A DNA stretch of 42,524 nucleotides from Planctomicrobium piriforme (GTDB lineage: Bacteria > Planctomycetota > Planctomycetia > Planctomycetales > Planctomycetaceae). The stretch is taken from positions 1 through 42,524 of the forward strand of contig CAMAVF010000008.1 in the NCBI GenBank assembly GCA_945861445.1, given 5' to 3'. The stretch's first letter is position 1, and each line of letters begins with the position of its first letter. Both the position numbers and the translations under genes were made by a program. Of the stretch, positions 16,690 through 24,507 are shown piece after piece. The notes beneath the pieces were generated by a model. That model worked only from the letters and a program-made list of their open reading frames with translations. It had not been told where the DNA came from and searched no databases.

Positions 16690-19600
16690 TTACTGTTTCT
16701 CCAGTCGCAGGCGTTCCTGTTGAGACTCGCGAGCGAGAGACGACTGGGTGCCTCCATCCTGTTCTGCCTGACGGAAGAATTCGATGGCATCTTTCGGGCG
16801 GCCGAGTTTCTCGTAGCGCAGGCCCATCATGAATGCGAGGGGGCCCCGGAACTCGGGGGCAATCGTCGGAGACAACGCGCCCCAGCCCAGGAAATTGTTG
16901 GTGCCCTTCCAGGTGAGTACCAACGGCACAACCTGATTGCCGCGAAGTTTGCCTTCTGCGTACAGATCAATGGCGCGGCAGCAGGCATCCCACAGGATCG
17001 CATCATGTGCCACCGGAGAACTGTCAGTCAGCAGGCTTCGTCTTACAACGTCATAGACGGCCAGTTGAGGGTAACTGCGTAACGTGCTGGGTAGCGGGAC
17101 TGTTCGAAAGACGATGTCGTAAGCCGCTTGCTTGCCGCGCACCGTTCTAAACATTTCGGCAAATGCGGGTGCCATTGTCTTGCCAATGCCACTGACTTCA
17201 AAGACCTTGGCCGAGTCGCCGACCGAACTGAAGATGCGCGTCAACAGCGTTTCAGACTGCTCAGTCGTCATCACCCCCGCCAGCGAGGCACTAATGTGAT
17301 CATATACCAGATTCGAGTTCAGAGCGGCGGCTTCCCAACCCGGTTCGATCTCGCTCCGCCAGATCTGCTCTGCACCGGAAGTGTCTCCTCGGCGATCACG
17401 CAGAATCCCGAGCATGAGTCCGAGGAGTCTGTGCGTCACTTTCGCACCAACGTCCAGGCCGGGAAGATCAGTTCGTGTGGCGTACTTACTCAATGTGACA
17501 CGCGCCTCCTCGGCGTCCCTTTCTGCTTCAGACGTCCGCCCCAAGGCGTCAAGTAGCCGGACGCGTTCCGGGATCGACAGAGCCCGTTCAAGATCCAATG
17601 GAAGATTGCGGTTAGCCGGTGTGGCATCCAGTATTGCCAACGCCTCGGCCGCCCGTCCCTGTAATCGCAACAGCCAGAGGTGCTCCTGCAGACAACCACT
17701 TCCGTTGGCAGCGCTGGCCTTACCGAAATGCAGGCGCTGCTGGCGAAATTGGGGGGTGATCGATTCTGCATAACGCAGGGCTTCTTCAATTCGTCCCGCA
17801 CCGTGATAGGCACGCAACAATTGCCATTCGCCACCAAACTGAAACAGCAGTTTCCGCACGGCAACTGCGCGTTCGGCCTGTTGCACTCGGTTGGCATTCG
17901 GAGCAAACAGATTGGCCCCTACCGACATCGCATCGTATTTCTGAACGATTTCTTCGCGAATATCCTCAGGAATCATTCCAGCCAGTTCCTCAAAGCGAAA
18001 TCGACTGGTGAGACTTTCCAGTATCTCTTCGGCCTGCGTGGAGTTCTTTTCTCGTAGCCGTCGCAGCCAGAGCTGGCATCCGGCATTGGGCGGCCAGAGG
18101 TCACCCGTTTGACCGGCCAGGTTGCTCAGCAATTCGTCTCCCTGGGCTGCCCGGCCGACCGCAATCAGGCACAGTGCGCGCTTGTAATTCGACTCCTGGA
18201 CGATCACGGGATCCGCGTTGGAATTGGCTTCCCGAGCGTAAATCTCGAGGGCTGCAGCGTATTGTCCGAGTGCGTAGAGTTCATCGGCGGACTCGAGCGG
18301 CGAAGGATTTGGCGCCTGATTTTGACGCCGTGCATGGAGATGCACGAGACGATCCAGCGCTCCCATCAGAATTCCAAACCGTCCCGAATCATCGGCGGGA
18401 AGCGGGAAGGGGTCTCGAAACTCGACCGGAGGCAGATCGTTAAGTTGGCAAGAAATCAGTTGCCCCTCACGTCGGGCCGACAACCGGAATGTTCCGTTGG
18501 GGAGCAGCACGTCCTGGCGACGCAGCGCAATCTTGTCGCGACGCAGTTCCAGGGTTGCCTGACCCGACCCGTCTCCCCAGGACTGGAGCAGGAAGAAGTA
18601 GCCGTGTTCTTCTGGCCGGCCGGCAATCACCAGACCGATTTGTCCGTGTCCCACCCCCGGCAGAAACTCGGACTCCAACGCCACGATACCACCGCTCGGC
18701 ACGGTCGATAACGCCAGAGGTGTCGGCAATGGACCGTGAGTCAGCTCCTTCGCTTCCGGCGTCGTTCGCAACGTCGGGAACACTTTGGAAAGGTTGTCGA
18801 ACGGAGGATTCAGTTCGAACACGGTGTCCCAATTTCGAAGGCGGCGCTGGAGTGCTGCGCGAAGTGGTATCGCGAGCTCGGCCGAGCGTTGGCCAACGCT
18901 GTCAATCTGGTGCGTGATGTCAACAATCTCGGGTGGCGAGAGCCGCGGTCGCGCGATCTGCCGCTGGATGGAGGCGACGAGTTTGTCGGCAATTCGTGTT
19001 CGCGCGAGTGATTGAGTTTCAGGTGCCACGCGGGCGATCGATTGGGCCAATGCATCCAGCTTGGCGAGTGATTGCACATTGATGGCATCAGCATCCAGTT
19101 CCGCTTCGAATTGTTGATTCAACGTGGTGAGCAGGTAGGCATCCGATGACTGCCAGACCAGCCAGCCGGCGACGAACACGATGACAGCGGCCGCCAGCAG
19201 CGAAAGATGCGCGACCAGATTTCGTCTCGCCCGGCGCACCAGATACGGCACCCACCCTTCGCGCCGCGCGAGGATCGGATCACCATTGAAAAATCGTCGC
19301 AGATCGTCCGCGAACGCGGCTGCGGAGGAATAGCGGCCGGCAGGGGACTTCGCCAGGGCCTTGACGCAAATGGTTGACAGGTCGCGGTGGACCTTGGGAT
19401 TCAAGCGACTCGGCGATGTCAGTTCCTGAAACTGCACTTGATAGAGCGTCTCGGCCAGATTCTTGCCTTGAAAGGGGGGCTCGCCGACAAGCATGCAATA
19501 CAGGATTCCCCCCAGCGCGTAGACATCCGTCAGGGGACCGATTTCGTCGATCTTGCCTGCTGCCTGCTCAGGCGCCATGTAGTTGGGCGTTCCCAGGATT

Positions 19601-20544
19601 TGCCCCGAGGAGGTGAGATTGCTGTCATTTTCCAACCGCTTCGCGAGCCCGAAATCGGTGATCTTGGGACGGCCTTCTAATGTGAGCAGGATATTCTGCG
19701 GCTTCAGATCACGATGGATGATGCCATTCTGATGTGCGTAATCGATGGCCTCGGCGATTTCGATCACGATCTCGACGGTGGCCCGCGTCGTCAGTGGCTG
19801 CTCGCGGATGCGCGCTGCGAGACTGGGACCCTCGACGAAGCCCATGGAAAAGAAATGCCGCCCGTTGATCTCGCCGACTTCGAAGATCGGTACGATGCCG
19901 TGATGATCGAGGTTCGCCGCGGCCTGCGCTTCGGTGCGAAAACGTTCGATCGCTTCGGGCGAAGCCACTGCTCCGGCCAGAATCATCTTCAAGGCGACGA
20001 TCCGGTTGAGCTTGATCTGCCGCGCCTTGAACACCACACCCATCCCGCCACGAGCGATCTCGTGCAGCAACTCATAGTCGCCGAACCGTTGCGGCCGCGA
20101 CGCGCCGGGAGCTGATATGGCGGCACCGGCATCGATTCCCGAATTCCATTCTACGGTACCCGTAACAGTGGCGAGGGGGTCCGTGTCGACTTCGCCCGCC
20201 GGCGGAGACTGCCCGGCCGGCAAGCTGGTTTGTTCCAAGTTGAATGCAGACTCGACCTCAGATGCGGGCTTGTTGAGCAGCGCCCGAACCAATGCTGAAT
20301 CCTGCGGAAATCTGAGCAGTGCCTCATCCAGCCCCAGGGCTTGCCCCGACTGCTGCCGACATTCGATTTCGACGACCAGTAACTCACGGAGCAGCACGGC
20401 TCGTTCCGCTTCCGGGACCAGGCGCAGCAGATCCTCAATCCGTGGCTGCTGACCCGCGCACCACTGCGACTCGAAAGAATCGCACAGGCTGTCAATGCGA
20501 TCGGCAGGCGAATCGTGACCGGAGGGAGTTTGAATGGCGGTCAT
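16690..20544 (-). CDS. Membrane Ser/Thr protein kinase with large TPR-containing C-terminal region
   Basis: I choose ATG at 20544 (1284 residues). A TTG at 20673 in the same frame would overlap the upstream sigma gene by 32 bp and add a segment with no recognisable domain. The N-terminal 150 residues are the helical leader common before planctomycete kinases (CDSFESQWCAGQQPRIEDLL). The kinase domain (about 155-425) has loop ARGGMG, K186, HRD (277-279), DFG (297-299) and MAPEQ. One membrane helix follows (about 447-466, LSLLAAAVIVFVAGWLVW). The remaining 800 residues are predicted extracytoplasmic: a beta-rich part (LPSGGIVALESEF onward), then TPR-like helical repeats ending AIEFFRQAEQDGG. The gene lies 97 bp downstream of an ECF sigma gene in the same orientation, a known planctomycete pairing that suggests the kinase controls the sigma factor. 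Confidence 0.9.
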   Translation of the reverse strand: MTAIQTPSGHDSPADRIDSLCDSFESQWCAGQQPRIEDLLRLVPEAERAVLLRELLVVEIECRQQSGQALGLDEALLRFPQDSALVRALLNKPASEVESAFNLEQTSLPAGQSPPAGEVDTDPLATVTGTVEWNSGIDAGAAISAPGASRPQRFGDYELLHEIARGGMGVVFKARQIKLNRIVALKMILAGAVASPEAIERFRTEAQAAANLDHHGIVPIFEVGEINGRHFFSMGFVEGPSLAARIREQPLTTRATVEIVIEIAEAIDYAHQNGIIHRDLKPQNILLTLEGRPKITDFGLAKRLENDSNLTSSGQILGTPNYMAPEQAAGKIDEIGPLTDVYALGGILYCMLVGEPPFQGKNLAETLYQVQFQELTSPSRLNPKVHRDLSTICVKALAKSPAGRYSSAAAFADDLRRFFNGDPILARREGWVPYLVRRARRNLVAHLSLLAAAVIVFVAGWLVWQSSDAYLLTTLNQQFEAELDADAINVQSLAKLDALAQSIARVAPETQSLARTRIADKLVASIQRQIARPRLSPPEIVDITHQIDSVGQRSAELAIPLRAALQRRLRNWDTVFELNPPFDNLSKVFPTLRTTPEAKELTHGPLPTPLALSTVPSGGIVALESEFLPGVGHGQIGLVIAGRPEEHGYFFLLQSWGDGSGQATLELRRDKIALRRQDVLLPNGTFRLSARREGQLISCQLNDLPPVEFRDPFPLPADDSGRFGILMGALDRLVHLHARRQNQAPNPSPLESADELYALGQYAAALEIYAREANSNADPVIVQESNYKRALCLIAVGRAAQGDELLSNLAGQTGDLWPPNAGCQLWLRRLREKNSTQAEEILESLTSRFRFEELAGMIPEDIREEIVQKYDAMSVGANLFAPNANRVQQAERAVAVRKLLFQFGGEWQLLRAYHGAGRIEEALRYAESITPQFRQQRLHFGKASAANGSGCLQEHLWLLRLQGRAAEALAILDATPANRNLPLDLERALSIPERVRLLDALGRTSEAERDAEEARVTLSKYATRTDLPGLDVGAKVTHRLLGLMLGILRDRRGDTSGAEQIWRSEIEPGWEAAALNSNLVYDHISASLAGVMTTEQSETLLTRIFSSVGDSAKVFEVSGIGKTMAPAFAEMFRTVRGKQAAYDIVFRTVPLPSTLRSYPQLAVYDVVRRSLLTDSSPVAHDAILWDACCRAIDLYAEGKLRGNQVVPLVLTWKGTNNFLGWGALSPTIAPEFRGPLAFMMGLRYEKLGRPKDAIEFFRQAEQDGGTQSSLARESQQERLRLEKQ

Positions 20545-20641
20545 TGTTGCAGCCTGCGAATCGACGTTGCCGTTCAGAGAAGTGGAATTCCACCATCGAT
20601 TGACCCCGGTTCTGATCTGGGAAGTCAGAGTTGGATCCGGG

Positions 20642-21280
20642 TTAACTGGGATGTGAGTTCGACATTGCCTCAAGCCATTTTGATCGAATCAAGTTGAGTT
20701 TGCGTTCGACCGCACGCGTGGTAACTCCCAGCCGTTGGGAGATCTCTTCGTTGGTATATCCCTCCATGCGCCACACGGCAATTTGCCGCAGCGTCTCGTT
20801 GCGGAGCCCCTTTAAGAGCAGTTCGAGTTCCTCATTCATCGAGACCACGAAATCGGGGGAAAGTTCGTCCGCAACGACGCCGTTAATTCCACCGACGCGA
20901 CTGGTGTCATCCCCGTCCGGCGGTGACTGGAAGACGGATTCACCGCGCACCTCCCCGCCACCGCGTTTGCGTCGGACATTGTGGCGAACCTGATCCACCG
21001 CCTTCTGCTTGGTGATGGCGTGCAGCAACTTCCAGAGGTCGTCACGGTCCGCTAACTGGGGAAAGTGGCCGTTCTTTGCCCCCCGACAGAGGCTGTCGAA
21101 GACGCTGAGTGCTACGTCCTCTTCATCGGACACACGCCGGGACGCCCCACCCAGTTTTTGATCGGCAATCCGGGCCAGTCGCTCGAAGTACCGTTCCCAA
21201 ACCTTGCGTGCCGCGTCCGTATCGCCCGCTTTGAGGTGGTTGATCCAGTTCGTGACGGAGTCTGGATCTGGCGTGTCCAT
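20642..21280 (-). CDS. ECF-type RNA polymerase sigma factor
   Basis: This 212-residue protein has the two conserved helical parts of extracytoplasmic-function sigma factors. Region 2 is in DEEDVALSVFDSLCRG...DDLWKLLHAITKQKAVDQ, which binds the -10 element and core polymerase. Region 4 is a helix-turn-helix in LRQIAVWRMEGYTNEEISQRLGVTTRAVERKLNLI, which reads the -35 element. A Gly/Arg-rich linker (RRKRGGGEVRGE) joins them. No anti-sigma gene is adjacent; instead a membrane kinase gene follows. Planctomycete sigma factors of this class are thought to be controlled by linked Ser/Thr kinases, so phosphorylation is a plausible switch. It is transcribed divergently from the metzincin gene at 21576; the 295-bp space between them holds both promoters. 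Confidence 0.92.
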   Translation of the reverse strand: MDTPDPDSVTNWINHLKAGDTDAARKVWERYFERLARIADQKLGGASRRVSDEEDVALSVFDSLCRGAKNGHFPQLADRDDLWKLLHAITKQKAVDQVRHNVRRKRGGGEVRGESVFQSPPDGDDTSRVGGINGVVADELSPDFVVSMNEELELLLKGLRNETLRQIAVWRMEGYTNEEISQRLGVTTRAVERKLNLIRSKWLEAMSNSHPS

Positions 21281-21480
21281 ACCGGCCTGCTGTTGAAGGA
21301 GACGCGAAAACTGCCCGCATCCAGGGAAATCCGAAGCCTGTTTGCCCCAAGTAACAGTTTACCGCCAAACAAGTTGCATCACAAGATTCGACATGCGTGC
21401 CAACTGCGGAAAGGGGTCCAGAGATTGGCCTTGAGATCCCAGTTGTCGAAGGAGTTTCAATGATTTTGAAAATATCTTGG

Positions 21481-21716
21481 AATCTGCGTCGGGTACGGGC
21501 TGCGGTTGACGGGGAATGCCTAACGGAGGCTGTTGGTGGCCTCACTCCCAGCAATTCCAGAAAGCGAGACGTCCGATGAACCTGACCTATTGGCTGCAAG
21601 ACCTGACATCCGAATTCTTCCAGACGACCAGTGGAACATCGAAGCGTCGACGGACACGGTCCCAAACGATTGAAGTCGCCCCCGCCCTGGTGGCGGTGGA
21701 GCATTTGGAAGAACGG
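21481..21716 (+). repeat. Duplicated leader and N-terminal coding block, copy A
   Basis: This block comprises 95 bp of leader plus the first 47 codons of the protease gene. It is nearly identical to 24273-24507 ahead of the second protease gene, with one single-base indel and scattered substitutions. Conserved pieces include CGGTTGACGGGGAATGC, GGCCTCACT and GAGACGTCCG just before ATG. Conservation of the non-coding leader suggests it carries a shared promoter or translation signal. It also shows that the duplication included upstream control sequence. Confidence 0.88.
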
Positions 21717-24014
21717 GTCGTCGCGACGGCCCATCCGCTTTCGGATCTTCCGATTCTGCACAGCAATCCCGGCGCACCCTTCAGGCTCTACCTGGACTTC
21801 ACCGGACACACACAAAACGACACCGGGAGATCGAAATACCAGAATGTCACCACTCCTGTATTCAACCACGAGTTATCGGCCGGATCGCGCAACGTCATCA
21901 CACCGATCGACACTTTCAGCGACGACGATTTGAAGCATATCAAAGAAATCTGGCGTCGCGTCGCTGAGGATTATGACCCTTTCAATGTGGATGTGACGAC
22001 GCAGGATCCGGGGAATTATGAGATTGGCAGCATGCTGCGGGTCGTCGTCGGCGGCAGTTACGATGACTGGTTCCACGAACCCGCAGCTGGCGTCGCCCTG
22101 GTCCCGGGCAACTTTGTCAATGATGCTCCCAATATCGCTTGGGTTTTCTCAAACGATATCGACAACGCATACGGTCGGAACACGCCGAAGGCCGACCAGC
22201 AAATCGCGGATTCGATTTCGCACGAGGCGGGTCATTCCTTCGGGCTGGAACACCAGCGAGACATCAATGCCCCGCTGGACAAAGCCCATCCCAACTCACC
22301 TTCGAACTACACCTCGAACAATAATGATCCCAACGTAGCTCCAATCATGGGGGATCACTCTTACGCCAAATTCAGCGGATGGTGGATCGGTCAGAACCCG
22401 GCAGGCGAGCGACAAGATGATATGTCCATCCTCGCCAGCGTCCTGGGCTACCGTTACTCGGGGCAGTTCGTGTTCGCCGACGGGCGCGAGTCAAACTTCA
22501 CATCCGTCAAGGCCTATTCCGAGAATGGCGAATGGAGATTTGTGGCTCTCGATACCAGTGGAAATGTCTCCCAATATGATCCACGTGCAGGTTGGACGGT
22601 CCGAGCGAGTAACGTACAGTCATTCAGTGTGGCACCTGATCTATCGATCTACTACTTGCAAACCAATGGCACGCTGTGGCGCGCTGCGAGTCCGAGCCAG
22701 TCCAATTGGACGCCGATTCCCGTCGCTGGCCAGTGGATGATCGGGGACAAGAGTTGCGGAATCAACCAGCAGGGAAATGTGCTGACATTTGTGAATGAGG
22801 GCGGAGCGTCCGCCTCCGGCACGTTCCTGAACGCTCGCCAGGTTCAGGTGCCTAGTTGGGGTAACCTGGTGGGAACATTTCAGGCTGACGGGACTCTCCA
22901 ATGGAGCAATGGAACGGTCTGGACTCGAACGCCGCGCTTGGCTGGCCAGTGGCTCATTGGCGGTAAGGGTTGCAGCATCTCTCAACAGGGAACCAACCTG
23001 ACCGTCGTCAATGAGAACGGAGCCGCGGCGACTGGGCGGTTTTTGAATGCTCAACAGATCCAAATCCCCGGCTGGGGAAATCTGGTGGGAACACTGCAAG
23101 CCGACGGTTCGATTCAATGGAACAATGGGTCAGCCTGGTCGAGAATGCCACAGTTGGCCGGCCAGTGGCTGGTCGGTAGCAAGGGAGCCAGCATCACACA
23201 GCAAGGTGCCAGCTTGACCTTCACCAATGAAAACGGCTCGACCGTCTCGGGCACATTCCTGAATGCCACCCAAGTCAAGATTCCGGCCTGGGGGAATCTT
23301 GTGGGAACACTTCAATCCAATGGCTCGATTCAATGGGGCAATGGCACGTCTTGGTTCAAAATGCCGCAACTGGCCGGCCAGTGGCTGATTGGTGGCAAGG
23401 GAGCCAGCATCACCCAGCAAGGTGCTAATTTGACCCTTACCAATGAAAACGGTTCCACCGTCTCGGGCACGTTCCTGAATGCCACCCAAGTCCAGGTTCC
23501 GGCCTGGGGCAATCTGGTGGGAACACTCCAATCGGACGGATCAATCAAATGGGGCAACGGTACGGCCTGGTTCAAAATGCCGCAGGTGGGTGGCCAATGG
23601 GTGATTGGTGGCAAGAGTGCCAGCATTATCCAACAGGGAGCCACGCTGACGTTCATCAACGAAAACGGCTCCACCGCCTCCGGTACGTTCCTCAATGCCA
23701 ACCAAGTCCAGGTTCCAGCCTGGGGGAACCTCGTGGGGACACTGCAAGCCGACGGTTCGATTCAATGGAGCAACGGCTCGAATTGGGCCAAATTGCCGCA
23801 GTTGGCTGGCCAATGGTCGGTGGGAACCAAGACGGCCAGCATCACCCAGCAGGGAGCCAGTTTGACATTCACCAACGAAAACGGTTCCAGCGCCTCCGGC
23901 ATTTTCCTCACTGGAGGTCTGGTCCAGGTCCCAGCCTGGGGGAATCTGATTGGCACACTGACGGACGATGGTGCCATTCGGTGGAATAACGGCACGACTT
24001 GGATCCGCAAATAA
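21576..24014 (+). CDS. Secreted metzincin-type zinc protease with six 72-residue tail repeats
   Basis: Start ATG 21576 is chosen because the paralogue at 24367 starts at the same residue with the same leader; an upstream ATG at 21516 lies within the conserved leader. The 812-residue protein has no classical signal peptide. It begins with a basic stretch (SKRRRTRSQ) and an LEPR-XLL-like motif (AVEHLEERVV, 40-49). The catalytic domain holds HEAGHSFGLEH (216-226), i.e. zinc ligands H216, H220, H226 and catalytic E217, and a downstream APIMG that suits the metzincin Met-turn. An adaptor region follows (YSGQFVFADGRES to about 380). Then six 72-residue repeats run to the C-terminus (QLAGQWLIGGKGASITQQGA...WGNLVGTLQ.DGSIQWGNGTAW). 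It is probably an extracellular or surface protease; substrate unknown. A strong hairpin follows the stop. Confidence 0.88.
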   Translation: MNLTYWLQDLTSEFFQTTSGTSKRRRTRSQTIEVAPALVAVEHLEERVVATAHPLSDLPILHSNPGAPFRLYLDFTGHTQNDTGRSKYQNVTTPVFNHELSAGSRNVITPIDTFSDDDLKHIKEIWRRVAEDYDPFNVDVTTQDPGNYEIGSMLRVVVGGSYDDWFHEPAAGVALVPGNFVNDAPNIAWVFSNDIDNAYGRNTPKADQQIADSISHEAGHSFGLEHQRDINAPLDKAHPNSPSNYTSNNNDPNVAPIMGDHSYAKFSGWWIGQNPAGERQDDMSILASVLGYRYSGQFVFADGRESNFTSVKAYSENGEWRFVALDTSGNVSQYDPRAGWTVRASNVQSFSVAPDLSIYYLQTNGTLWRAASPSQSNWTPIPVAGQWMIGDKSCGINQQGNVLTFVNEGGASASGTFLNARQVQVPSWGNLVGTFQADGTLQWSNGTVWTRTPRLAGQWLIGGKGCSISQQGTNLTVVNENGAAATGRFLNAQQIQIPGWGNLVGTLQADGSIQWNNGSAWSRMPQLAGQWLVGSKGASITQQGASLTFTNENGSTVSGTFLNATQVKIPAWGNLVGTLQSNGSIQWGNGTSWFKMPQLAGQWLIGGKGASITQQGANLTLTNENGSTVSGTFLNATQVQVPAWGNLVGTLQSDGSIKWGNGTAWFKMPQVGGQWVIGGKSASIIQQGATLTFINENGSTASGTFLNANQVQVPAWGNLVGTLQADGSIQWSNGSNWAKLPQLAGQWSVGTKTASITQQGASLTFTNENGSSASGIFLTGGLVQVPAWGNLIGTLTDDGAIRWNNGTTWIRK
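22719..24011 (+). repeat. Six 216-bp tandem repeats encoding the protease tail
   Basis: Six in-frame units of 72 codons each (the last one codon short) end at the stop codon. Units 3 and 4 are the most similar; units 1, 2 and 6 diverge more. Each unit has the pattern GQW-x-G-x-K, QQG-x-x-LT, NENG, G-x-FLN, VPAWGNLVGTLQ, and a WxNGTxW close. The Gly/Trp/Asn-rich beta pattern suggests a repetitive beta structure, perhaps for binding polysaccharide or matrix. Confidence 0.92.
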
Positions 24015-24366
24015 TCGCGGACGGTCCTGTGAGCGTCTGCAAAGTCAAGGACGCGAATCCGCTCAAGGAGCGATTCGCGTCCTCTTTGCATGACCGAGTC
24101 TGGCCATTTTCCCTTCGGAACTCACCTGGACTTGATAGCTTTTCAGTCCAGCGACAAATGAAGCGTTGGTGTCTTGAAAAGGGAAGACTTCGAATTGCGG
24201 CCCAATTCCTATGGAACGGCGATGAATTTCAGGTAACCAGCACGATTTTGGTGAATTTCCAGAATTGTCCGGAATGTGCGTCGGGCCGGGACCGCGGTTG
24301 ACGGGGAATGCTTAACGAGGCTGTTGGAGGCCTCACTTCCAGGAATTCCCGAAAGAGAGACGTCCG
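24015..24366. other. Intergenic region between the two protease paralogues
   Basis: The first third holds the terminator hairpin. Positions 24091-24272 show nothing recognisable. The last 94 bp are the conserved leader also found ahead of the first protease gene. Confidence 0.7.
24038..24090 (+). terminator. Probable terminator after the first protease gene
   Basis: The 12-bp perfect arms 24048-24059 (AGGACGCGAATC) and 24072-24083 pair. After a one-base bulge, GCTC/GAGC add four more pairs around an AAG loop. Outer bases GCAAAG/CTTTGC extend the stem with a small asymmetry. It lies 24 bp after the TAA. The following U-run is short, so intrinsic termination is likely but not certain. Confidence 0.75.
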
Positions 24367-24507
24367 ATGAACCTGACCTACTGGCTGCATGACCTGACAT
24401 CCGAATTGTTCCAGACGACCCGTGGAACATCGAAGCGGCGGCGGACACGGTCCCAAAAGATTGAAGTGACTGCGGCCCTCGTGGCGGTGGAGCATTTGGA
24501 AGAACGG
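24273..24507 (+). repeat. Duplicated leader and N-terminal coding block, copy B
   Basis: This is the counterpart of 21481-21716, covering the leader and the first 47 codons. The coding part differs by only a few residues (for example WLQDL to WLHDL, TTSGT to TTRGT, AP to TA). Identity falls sharply after the LEER motif, although the catalytic domains remain clearly homologous. Confidence 0.88.

Noticed and set aside
16370-16790. Two small frames sharing the peptide FDRKMGRQK on either side of the kinase 3' end
   Set aside because: The shared peptide is simply the translation of the two arms of the 32-bp inverted repeat, not a conserved protein.
21123-21869. 248-codon minus-strand frame spanning the sigma start and the first protease gene
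   Set aside because: It overlaps two well-supported genes, crosses the divergent promoter region and resembles no protein family.
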